Below are positions 24,001 to 36,000 of a stretch of 64,000 bases of DNA, piece after piece. Below the pieces are notes generated by a model. The model did no database searches. It was not told where the DNA came from and saw nothing but the letters and a program-made list of their open reading frames with translations. The stretch lies in contig NC_030681.2 of NCBI RefSeq assembly GCF_000004195.4, forward strand, positions 27,976,982 to 28,040,981, read 5' to 3'. Both the position numbers and the translations under genes were made by a program. This stretch comes from Xenopus tropicalis. Its lineage: Eukaryota > Chordata > Amphibia > Anura > Pipidae. Position 1 is the stretch's first letter. Each line of letters begins with the position of its first letter.

Positions 24001-27000
24001 AAGATACCAGATAAACTGTGTAGAATACAATGGGAATCTGCTACTTATCTGTTATCTGCTTAGTAACCTGTGCCTTTTCTCCTTTTTTCAATTTAAATGG
24101 CTGCCCCCATGGCTACACAGCTGGGTATTTATATAAACTGCAGTAGTGTTTATGAAGAAAACACACAACCTTTACCAGTGCAGAGCAATAGTATATAATA
24201 TATTAATTATTTTTATACACTTTCATTTTTTGGTGTTACTGTTCCTTTAATGTGCTTCTTCTTGAGCCACTCCTTTGTTGCCTTTGCTGTATGTTTTGGG
24301 TCATTGTCGTGCTGGAACACCCATCCACGACCCATTTTCAGTTTCCTGGCAGAGGGAAGGAGGTTGTCGTTCAGGATTTCACGATACATGGCTCCGTCCA
24401 TTTTCCCGTTAATGCGAATAAGTTGTCCTGTGCCCTTAGCAGAAAAACACCCCCAAAGCAAAATGTTTCCACCCCCATGCTTGACGGTGGGGACGGTGTT
24501 TTGGGGGTCATAGGCAGCATTTTTCTTCCTCCAAACACAGCGAGTTGAGTTAATGCCAAAGAGCTCTATTTTGGTCTCATCAGACCACAGCACCTTCTCC
24601 CAGTCACTCACAGAATCATTCAGGTGTTCATTGGCAAACTTCAGACGGGCTTGCACATGTGCCTTCTTGAGCAGGGGGACCTTGCGAGCCCTGCAGGATT
24701 TTAATCCATTGCGGTGTAATGTGTTTCCAATGGTTTTCTTGGTGACTGTGGTCCCTGCTAATTTGAGGTCATTAACTAACTCCTCCCGTGTAGTTCTAGG
24801 ATGCTTTTTCACCTTTCTCAGAATCATTGACACCCCACGAGGTGAGATCTTGCGTGGAGCCCCAGAGCGAGGTCGATTGATGGTCATTTTGTGCTCCTTC
24901 CATTTTCGAACAATCGCACCAACAGTTGTCACCTTCTCTCCCAGCTTCTTGCTAATGGTTTTGTAGCCCATTCCAGCCTTGTGCAGGTCTACAATTTTGT
25001 CTCTGACATCCTTGGACAGCTCTTTGGTCTTTCCCATGTTGGAGAGTTTGGAGTCTGCTTGATTGATTGATTCTGTGGACAGGTGTCTTTTATACAGGTG
25101 ACTAGTTAAGACAGGTGTCCTTAATGAGGTTGACTAATTGAGTAGAAGTGTCTAACCACTCTGTGGGAGCCAGAACTCTTAATGGTTGGTAGGGGTTCAA
25201 AAACTTATTTCACTCAATGAAATGCAAATCAGTTGCTATCTTTTATTTAAAGTTATTTTTTCAATTTTCCTTTTGATGTGCTATCTGCCACTGTTAAAAT
25301 AAACCTACCATTGAAATGATACTGTTCTGAGACTTTTCATTTCTTTGTCATTGGACAAACTTACAAAATCAGTGAGGGGTCAAATAATTATTTCCTCCAC
25401 TGTAGATATAGTGTGCATAAACAGCTGATTTTTAAGATTGTTGTTCTTTGCAATGATGTTGCACGCAGACATGACACTGGCTAAAAAATTGTGTACATTC
25501 TCTATCTGGAGTTGGGTTCTTAGTGGGGACCCACAGGGTTCTGAACTACCTCTACTTTTATTTAATTTGTTCTTAAATTACCGTATATACTCGAATATAA
25601 GCCGAGGTACCTAATTTTACCTAAGAAAACTGGAAAAACCTACTGACTCGAGTATAAGCCTAGGATGGGAAATGAAGCAGCTTCTAAATTTCAATAATCA
25701 AAATAAATTCCAATAAAATTAGGATCTATCAATCTTGCTGAACAAATACATACAGGGAATGATTATGTGAGATGCCAGGCTCTCCTTTTCTGGCTCCTCT
25801 AGCAGGGTGCCCCCTGCTTCCCACAGGCTTAACAGCATGATCACCTGGAGAAGGAATCACTCATTAATACCTGCGTTGCTATTGAACCACCCCTCCCCGA
25901 TTCCCATAAAATGCACGAGGTTGCCGGGGGCTGATGGAAATTGACAAAAATTACAAATCCTCTGTACTCACCAATAACAATATATAAGGGACAGTAAGAT
26001 ATTTAAAGTGATACTGACACCAAAAAATGTCTTTCTTTCCTACTTCCAAACCTACCTATAGGTCATGTTAACGGGTTTTACTGAAAGTCCTGTTTCTCTG
26101 CATAAATCCGACTGAAGATCCTGAACCCGACTGTCTAAAACCCGACTCTAGCGCAACCTCAAAAGGAGCACATCATAAACTGGGATGATTCAGCCTGCTG
26201 CTTCCTTCAAGGAGCTCCCCCTCCCTCAAGCAGGCAGGCTTGACCTTTCCCTTGCCTGCCTGCTTTAGAGAGCAGGCAGGCTCTCCCCACTCGCAATACA
26301 AAGAAATAAATGGCAGAGCTTTCCCCTGTGCATGCCATGCCTCCTCCCTCCCCCCTCCCCATTAGACAGATAACAGAGCTGAAAGCAACGGAGCTCAGCG
26401 TGTGACTTTACGCCGGGGGCGGAGCAAGGAGTTCGGAAGTTGCAGTGAGCAGAAGAGCGCACAGGGAATCAGGTAGCAGAGGGTGCAAGCTGTAGGGACT
26501 TGAGTATAAGCCGAGGGTTGATTTTTCAGCACAATTTGGGTGCTGAAAAACTCGGCTTATACTCGAGTATATACGGTACTTAGAATGCCTTGCCCTAAGT
26601 AATTTATTGGTATCTTCAAGTCATGCAATCCAAACTCCATCCAGGATGTTGCATGCTTGCAGGGGGACCTGGACAAACTGGCAATCAGGGAAGCTAAGTG
26701 GCAGATGAGATTCAGTGTTGAAAAATATAAGGTTTTGCAAAGAGCTGTTTAGTCGCCCACAACAGATCTCTGATATCAAGGCGGCAAACTGCTCCAAAAG
26801 GCTTTCCACCTGTAACAATAGGAAAAAGCCTTTTTGAAGCAGTTTATAACCCACGATAGCAGAAATCTATTATGGGCAATTGAACCCCCCCGTTGGTTCT
26901 TACCCTAATGGGACTTCTACTTGACGAAGAAGGACCTAGAGGTTCTCGTAAATAACAGACTTGGTTGCACATTGTAATGCTGTTTTGGGCTCCAGAGCTC

Positions 27001-30000
27001 AAATGGGATATTACTGAATTAGAAATATTATTGAGTCCAAAGAAGGGCAACTTGGTTAAATGAAAACTGAACAAATATGGCTGGAAATGCCACAATTTAA
27101 ATACTGAACTTACTGCAACAGCCTAAAGGTTCAGCATCTTTATAACAAATTTTTATTTACAATGATTTACGCCTTCAAAGTTGTGCACAAAAGCTCCCCA
27201 TCTTGGATTTTGTTTGTCTTTTATATTATCTTTTTACAGTATATTGTCAGACATTATATTAACAGCAACACCAAACATATTCCGTAAATAGCATATTCCG
27301 TGAGCTACTGGGGGGTATCTCCAGATTCACGTATCTTTACTGCCAAAGGGCTATGGTTGCCTTTGGCTGTACAGAACCACAAAAACGAATGTTTAGCATT
27401 TCTATCCTAATTGTTTAGCTTTAGTTCTCCTTTAAGGGTATGGATAGTCTTATTTATGAAGTTACAGTTGTTTACACTAGAAAAGAGGAGATATGATAAC
27501 TATGTATAAATATATAAGGGTACAATATAACAAACTCTCTGATGATTTATTTACCAGTAAGTTGATCCAGAGGAACAGTTAAGCAGGTTTAATTTAGACA
27601 AAAAGGTTGGATTTGATGGACATGTGATTGTTTTCAATCTATGTTACTATTCCCTTTTTATTAAATAACCCCTACTTCATATGGTTTTATTTGCGGCAGC
27701 TACTTCCCATTGTTCTGCTGATCGGCTGCTGGGAGGGGGGGGAAGGGATATCACTCCAACTTGCAGCGCAGCAGTAAAGTGTGACTGAAGTTTATCAGAG
27801 CACAAGTCACATGGTTGTGGCATCCTGGCAAATGAAGAATATGGGCTAGCCCATGTGAAATTTCAAAATGAACTGCGTTTTTGAAAAACAGAGTTCAATG
27901 CAGGATTCTGCTGGATAAGCTCTATTAATTGATGGGTTTTGAAAAAAAAAAACATGTTTTCCCATGACAATATTACTTTAAAATTGCAAAATGGAATTAA
28001 TCCCATGGCAGAGAGAGGGGGGGGGGGTACATTGCACTGCCAAGATACCTGGTTAGAATGGATGCATGGAAATAAGGCTGTCAGGTGTACTGCAGTGCCC
28101 TCCAACAGACAGCAAGAATTGGGTAAGTATGGAAAGTGTAGGTAGGTAGGTTTTAACATAGGAATCTGAATAGGGTTAATGCTAGAAGGTAAACTTTTTT
28201 GATTGGCTGTAGTAACAAGATGTTACCCGCCCATTACTTTCCAGTAAACCTATTCCTATTCCTATTTACATGGTAAAATCTATGGACATGATTAAATCTA
28301 TGCACATCTTAGATTTAGAAAAATTAAAATGCTTTAATTAAAACATAGGTGTTCTGTTGCCCTGCAACAGGTAAACGTTGTGTGTTTACTTCATAAAATT
28401 TTTTATACTTTATATAACTAAACTGCTGTGTAGCCACGGGGCAGCCATTCAAGCTGGAAAAAAACGAGAAAAGGCACAGGTTAGATAGCAGAAAAACTCT
28501 GTAGAATACAATGGGAATCTGCACAGCTTATCTGTTACGTAACCTGTGCCTTTTCTCCATTTATTAATATGAATAGCTACCCCCATAGCTACACAGCAGC
28601 TTTGTTCATATAACCTATAGTAGGGTCTTTGATGCAAACACATAACTTTTACCAGTGAAGGGCAATAGTATGTTATATTTTAATTACTTACATTATAATA
28701 TTTTGGTGTTACTGTATGTTTAAAGTATATTTATCAGTAATGGTACAATTATATTGTTATGACGCAGTAGGTTATTTTTAATTTTCCCCGTACGGAGTTG
28801 GTAAGATAACATGTGAAATCAAGATTTAGGATCAAAATCAAACAAACAGAGGCTAACTTTAGAGCTCTGCCACAGGGGACGGCAAGGCAAAGTACTGAAA
28901 TCACTTTGTCCATTTAGTCAGCAAGAGTTTTTAGCAAATAAAAAAAGGCTGGAATATTGGCATTCTTCTATTAGATTTTCTAAGAAACGCTTAAGGATGG
29001 CAGAACAGATGTTCTAATGAAAGAGGCATCATAATTCACTCCAGATGTTGTGGAACTATTAGGATGATAGGAGATAGAGCACAGCAAAAGTTAACCAGCG
29101 CTACAGTGAAGTACAACCAGTGCACAGGTTACAATGAGAGATGGCTAAGATGGCTATTTACAGAGCATTTAGTACATGTGCATAACCAACGGCGACCAAA
29201 TAAGCACTTTCTGGAAACATGGTGCAACTGTCATTAGTCAGGAATGTTAAGTAAATATTAATGAAACCAGCTACGCTGCTGTGGGACCATATCAAATGAA
29301 GACAGAGCTAAACTTTGGTTCAAACAAAGACCACACAAGTTTCGCACAGCACATATCAATTTACTGGGAGTCCCATCAGCAATCGACGCAGGCACTGCCC
29401 CTAGTGGTTACACACACCCTTAGGACGTGGACATCAGCCAAGGTTGTAATAATAAATCACCCATGACCTTTTCAATTTGAAATGTTTCAAGTCAAGACGC
29501 AATGAAAGCAAGCAACAGAGAGCTGTCATCGGTAAAAATGGATTACAAGTAAATTGATTTAAAAATGTGCTTTTCATAAAGAAAGGACTAAGCCACTGAC
29601 ACACTCCTCGCTAAGAAGGATCTTGTCCCAAACTGACCTTAGGCCTGTCTCATGGGGGAATAAAGACTTAGAGATATAAACAAACCTCAAGCTGTGAAGC
29701 GTGTATAAAAATAAATACAAGAAATAATGGCTCCTTTCCTGTGTGGTCACCCATGGATAAGGACGGGAAAGGAAATGCAGTCTGTTTATAAAAGATTCAT
29801 TAGGTATGGCCTATTTTAACTTCTCTGTGGTGTCAAGGAGATGTGCCTATAAATAAACCAATAAATACCCGAAATACTGATGTCTTCTCAAACATGATTT
29901 CAATATGGAGCAGCATATCTGTAAAGGGAAAAGCCCAATTCATTGGTACTTTTTTTTCGAGTTGCTGTTTTTGAAAATAAAAACTAAAAAAATAGTAGAA

Positions 30001-33000
30001 AGCTAGAGATTCCAAACGTCCCTTTTCTCCAAGAACAATTTAAATGGGATAACCAATCCTTACATTAAACCCCTTGTAACTACTGTCCCCTGCTATAGGT
30101 TGGGGAATGTTATCATAAAATTTCCCAAGTATAACCCTTCGGGTAAATCCATTGCCAAAGAGAAATCACACCAATGACTTATGAGCCACTTTAACATGAT
30201 TTCTTTTCTAGAACGTAACTTTCTAAACAGGATTTTTTTTCCTCCCTGTTAAGAATAATTTGTAAATAATAACAATAATAATGGCAAATTATCATTTTTA
30301 ATTTAAATTCAAATTCTCCAAACATTTATGTACAAGTAATGTAATGTCAAATTGCATCATTGTCCTTATGTTTAAGTGCAATAATGTGCACAACTTGTAA
30401 GGGTGAGAATAAAAGGTATGTCTCAATGGAGTTGGGTAAGGGTGAATAAGTTGGGTTATAGGGTAATAAATATAATACACAAGAGCCATGAATATCCTGT
30501 AAAGCAGGGCTGTCCAACTGGAGGTCAGCGGGCCATCCAAACTAATTTTATGGCCCCCAGTCTGCTCTAGGGCTTTATAGACTTAACTGTATGGTATGAC
30601 ATCATAATTTCAATTTAATCCAGCCTTCGAACATGCTATATGATAATGTAATAAATTGCACAGCACTGCTGTAAAGTTTATCCTTATAAATGGTGCTTGG
30701 TGATGTCATCAGATATAATCTGTGCTTTGTGATGTAATTACTGTCACATGACTTACTAAAACTTGTATATTTATAATAAAGTAGCCCATTGTAATATATG
30801 AGGATATTAGAAGTCACCTCAGATATCCATGACCCCTATAAAAGCACTCAGACTCAATTTTATATGGCCATGGGACTCCTCAGTTATATATAACATCCTC
30901 TTATATTACAATAGGGGTACTTTATTCACTATATATTTGACACTTTTTAATTACTGTATATAGTTATATATTTAATTGCTCTGGGCTTTTGTACATTTCT
31001 ATGGTACAGATCTGCTAAGTGAGTGTACAGCTGGTTATTCTACCAGGGAGGATGGTAAAGACATCAAAATGGACAGAATCTGAGGGGAAGCATCTCTGCT
31101 GTCATTGGGCAGGGTAAAAAGGGACAAAGCCCCATATGTATGCAATTAGTAATCAGTGAAACAGTTCAGTTTTATTAATAATGAAGAAAAAAATCTCCAG
31201 CTCCAATCTCTTCTGTAATTTCTACAGCAATTTGTTTGTTGCCATTTAATTCTGCTATATTTAAAATGCTCTAAGATAAAGGAGTAAGCTTAGATTTCCA
31301 CAAATTCCATGAAGCCACGCTCACTGCCAGGGAGGCTTGCAACAAATTATTCTACAATGAGTTGTATGCTCTCTTGTGGCCACAAGTTTTAGTGATTACT
31401 TACATGGCTCGCCTTAATATAACATATTACTGTAATTATGGCCGAACTATTAAGAATAATAATTTAAATATAGGTAATAATACAAGGCTTAAATGCTGAT
31501 GCTTAACAAGGACAAATCACTGCCATCGATGATAACTTTAACCTTCCCCTTCATTTGCTCTGCAGTTTTAATTTATAGTATATAATGTCAGACTGAACTA
31601 GCTGCACGCACAGCAACCAGTAAGGGGGTCAAAAGAAGTTGAAGTACAACAAAGACACGAATGCTGCCTCCATCTACAATTAACATTTTCTCTGAATTTC
31701 AGCATATCATCAGCTTTCCTGTGTGGCTCTAGTTTGAAAGCTGCTATTTTTTTCTGCAGAGTAAGCACTGCAAACCCGTTGATGCAGTACAGACCCCACA
31801 ACGCATTCCAGTAAAGTGAGCTGTAGACACCTCTGGCCGCAAAAGTGTTATTAAACTCCTACGGTATGTGTCCAGATCCATCTAGCAAATAAAGAGCAGT
31901 GTATTTGGGTTGCGTCATGTGCTTCGGATTGTTTTAACTGGGACACTGTAAAACAAAATTACACAACATGTTCACAAATAAAACCGGAGGAATGAAAATA
32001 AACCGTGGCAGTAAAAAATCTTTACGGCTTCTAAATTTTAGTCCAAGTTTCCTTAAAGATGTATTGCGCTCAAAATTTGATTCAGTGAAAACATTGCTGG
32101 GTCAAAGGTAATGTGTTGGACTGAGGTGTAATAAAAATACTTATTTAGACAAACTGTGCTTACACATATGGGTTTGTTCTCTAAGGATGCTTAAAAGTAT
32201 GCAAGTTAACACATGTTAACCAAGAATGCTTGATTCATAGGAGAAAAACTACAAGGCCCAGCTAGCCCCTTTCAAAGCCATGATGATCATTAGTGAAGGC
32301 CTATGCAAGATTACCCAACTGCTGCCTTAAAATAGATACAGTTCTTCATCCCTTTAGTCTATGTATGTCTTAAAAATATTTTTCTTAGCCAGTTAATGAA
32401 TAAAAACCATAGCTGGAGAAATGTGACAATGGAAACTATACTACTGTATGGGATGGTAGGGGCTAAAGAACAATACAGCCCAACTTCTAGCAGTTGAGGG
32501 GCAAGGAGAAAACATTTAGTGGTCCTGATAGAGATCTTGGCATATAGCAAAACCCTTGCCAATAATACAACAAAACTGAGTTGATGACCAATGCTGTCAC
32601 TACTGATGAACTACTGACAACCATTTTGGTGTGGCTTGAACTATGTTTTGTCCTATATGAACCTGAATTTTGTTCTTTACGTAATATCCTATAAAAAAAA
32701 TGTATCTAACTACTATGGATGCAGTACTTTCATGATTTGTTTTTTAAATTTGGCTTCTTACTAAAACTACTGGCAAAATTAAATTATTGAAATAAAAATG
32801 TTCCACCTTTAAATGTCCAGTTTGACCTTAAGGGTTTTGCCAAATCTTGGATTTGGTGCACCCCTATCGCCTATCCAACCGTATGTCTAAATATACTTGA
32901 TATTCACTTCTTTGCCCTGCAAAAGGCTGCATTTCTCATGTTTGTGTCAAAACGATAATAGTACCATATGTACTAATACTCTTTTATACTCCTAATTGCA

Positions 33001-36000
33001 AGATGTTTGAAGCAATTTAGAAAATGTTAATATCCCGATTCCTATAACTGACATCAGGTAAACACAAGCTTGATGGTTGTAATTTCAATAACAGGATTTC
33101 TGGGGTTAGTATTGTTTTGACTCTCAGTATGTTAAGACTAATACTCATAGGATCCTATTTAATTCCCCAGTGTATTACTGGAACTTCACCTGTCTCTAAT
33201 CCATGGCTGAAGAGGTGTCAGGAGTCAGACATAAGTAAATAAAAGAGTGGCAGTGTGGTGTGAAATTATTAGTTTTAAAACATTAGGTTAGTGCTAGGAT
33301 GGTTTTAACACCTTTTTTTGACTAACATGTTGCTGTAATAACAACTTTCATGGAATTATGCCATTATACTTATTATACTTACATGAATGCTCAAAGGAAA
33401 CTACCATAAGTCAGTTCCTATCATTGCAATATAACAATTTTCTCCTGCAGGAATCCTTTGCACTATAAATGTCACACACTGTTTATATAAAACTATTTGC
33501 CCCCTTCCTGATTTCTTATTCTTTTGCATGTTTTTCACACAAAATGTTTCTGATCATCAAACACATTTAACTATTAGTCAAAGATAACACAAGTAAACAC
33601 AAAATGCAGTTTTTAAATGAGGGTTTTTATTATTTAGGGAGAAAAAAAATCCAAACCTACATGGCCCTGTGTGAAAAAGTAATTGCCCCCTGAACCTAAT
33701 AACTGGTTGGGCCACCCTTAGCAGCAATAACTGCAATCAAGCGTTTGCGATAACTTGCAACGAGTCTTTTACAGCGCTCTGGAGGAATTTTGGCCCACTC
33801 ATCTTTGCAGAATTGTTGTAATTCAGCTTTATTTGAGGGTTTTCTAGCATGAACCGCCTTTTTAAGGTCATGCCACAACATCTCAATAGGATTCAGGTCA
33901 GGACTTTGACTAGGCCACTCCAAAGTCTTCATTTTGTTTTTCTTCAGCCATTCAGAGGTGGATTTGCTGGTTTGTTTTGGGTCATTGTCCTGCTGCAGCA
34001 CCCAAGATCGCTTCAGCTTGAGTTGACAAACAGATGGCCGGACATTCTCCTTCAGGATTTTTTGGTAGACAGTAGAATTCATGGTTCCATCTATCACAGC
34101 AAGCCTTCCAGGTCCTGAAGCAGCAAAACAACCCCAGACCATCACACTACCGCCACCATATTTTACTGTTGGTATGATGTTCTTTTTCTGAAATGCTGTG
34201 TTACTTTTACGCCAGATGTAACAGGACACGCACCTTCCAAAAAGTTAAACTTTAGTCTCGTCGGTCCACAAGATATTTTCCCAAAAGTCTTGGCAATCAT
34301 TGAGATGTTTTTTAGCAAAATTGAGACGAGCCATAATGTTCTTTTTGCTTAAAAGTGGAAATCTGCCATGCAGGCCGTTTTTGCCCAGTCTCTTTCTTAT
34401 GGTGGAGTCGTGAACACTGACCTTAATTGAGGCAAGTGAGGCCTGCAGTTCTTTAGATGTTGTCCTGGGGTCTTTTGTGGCCTCTCGGATGAGTTGTCTC
34501 TGCGCTCTTGGGGTAATTTTGGTCGGCCGGCCACTCCTGGGAAGGTTCACCACTGTTCCATGTTTTTGCCATTTGTGGATAATGGCTCTCACTGTGGTTC
34601 GCTGGAGTCCCAAAGCTTTAGAAAAGGCTTTATAACCTTTACCAGACTGATAGATCTCAATTACTTTTGTTCTCATTTGTTCCTGAATTTCTTTGGATCT
34701 TGGCATGATGTCTAGCTTTTGAGGTGCTTTTGGTCTACTTCTCTGTGTCAGGTAGCTCCTATTTAAGTGATTTCTTGATTGAAACAGGTGTGGCAGTAAT
34801 CAGGCCTGGGGGTGACTACAGAAATTGATATTGAAATTGAAAATTGAAATTGATAAACCACAGTTAAGTTATTTTTTAACAAGGGGGGCAATCACTTTTT
34901 CACACAGGGCCATGTAGATTTGGAGTTTTTTTTCTCCCTTAATAACGTAAACCTTCATTTAAAAACTGCATTTTGTGTTCAATTATGTTATCTTTGACTA
35001 ATAGTTAACGGTTTTTGATGAGCAGAAACATTTAAGTGTGACAAACATGCAAAAGAATAAGAAATCAGGAAGGGGGCAAATAGTTTTTCACACCACTGTA
35101 TGTACTAGCTTCTATACATTTATTCTCTACCTGTGCCAAAATGATAATCTCCTCCCGCTTTTTTAAATAAGATGTAAGTAGCAAAGCACAGGGCACAGTT
35201 ATAGTCCCACGCAGCCCTTATCATTGTCATGACTTTATCACTTTTATCTAAGTTGTCTGCCCATTAGGAAATGGTGACACAAGAACATGTGGGTGCTAGG
35301 TAAGATAAGGTCAGTGGTATGGTTCAGTTGTTATAATTATTACTTTATTGTTGTAAGATAAGTCAGTGTAATTCGTACAACCTGCGGCATGTCAGCTTTA
35401 TGCAAAAACCAAAATGAGCCTTCTATGCACTTAACTTCAACCTCTGTTTCTGCCAAAGACGCCTGTAAAACATCATAGGGGTCTGTTGCCAAAACATAGG
35501 AAGTAAAATAGATGAGGATCTGCTAACAATGTTTCTTAGCTTTGCTCCAACATGCAAAATGGAAATTCTGAATTCAGTTCCTAGACAACAAGTTACTACT
35601 CTAACATGACTCAGTTGGACGCAGATTTTTCATTATCTACTTCGTGATGTTACATTTAATGATCTGGAATATATATCCAGCAATTTCATTGATGGCTTAA
35701 GTACAAAAAATATGATTTAATAAGTGCAGGGAAGCAACATAACTAATGCTGTTTTTTTTTTTCTTCTAGAAAATAAAAAGTGTTTCCGAGGAAGTCACCA
35801 ATTACATCATGTTTTGCTTCAACATTACCACATTCAGGACACGGTATTATTAGAACAATATACAGCGCCAGGATATAAATTAAATTTAAAGATGTTTTAA
35901 AACAACAGCAAACACATGCCTTAAAGAAAAAACATGACTGTAAAAAATGCTTTTTTTCCCCTCAGTCTTTGAGAAGGATTTGGGGATTTCTGTGGATAAC

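Larger units (their letters stand above)
23351..25402 (-). mobile_element. Tc1/mariner element with long inverted ends, split by a T2 MITE
   Basis: Ends CAGTGGAGGAAATAATTATT and its inverted copy at 25383-25402, each flanked by TA (23349-23350, 25403-25404). Inverted repeats of about 210 bp are almost identical. Without the nested MITE the element would be about 1.6 kb, normal for Tc1. Confidence 0.93.

Noticed and set aside
24250..24966. Plus-strand frames opposite the Tc1 transposase
   Set aside because: They are antisense shadows of the transposase, which has clear catalytic motifs on the minus strand.
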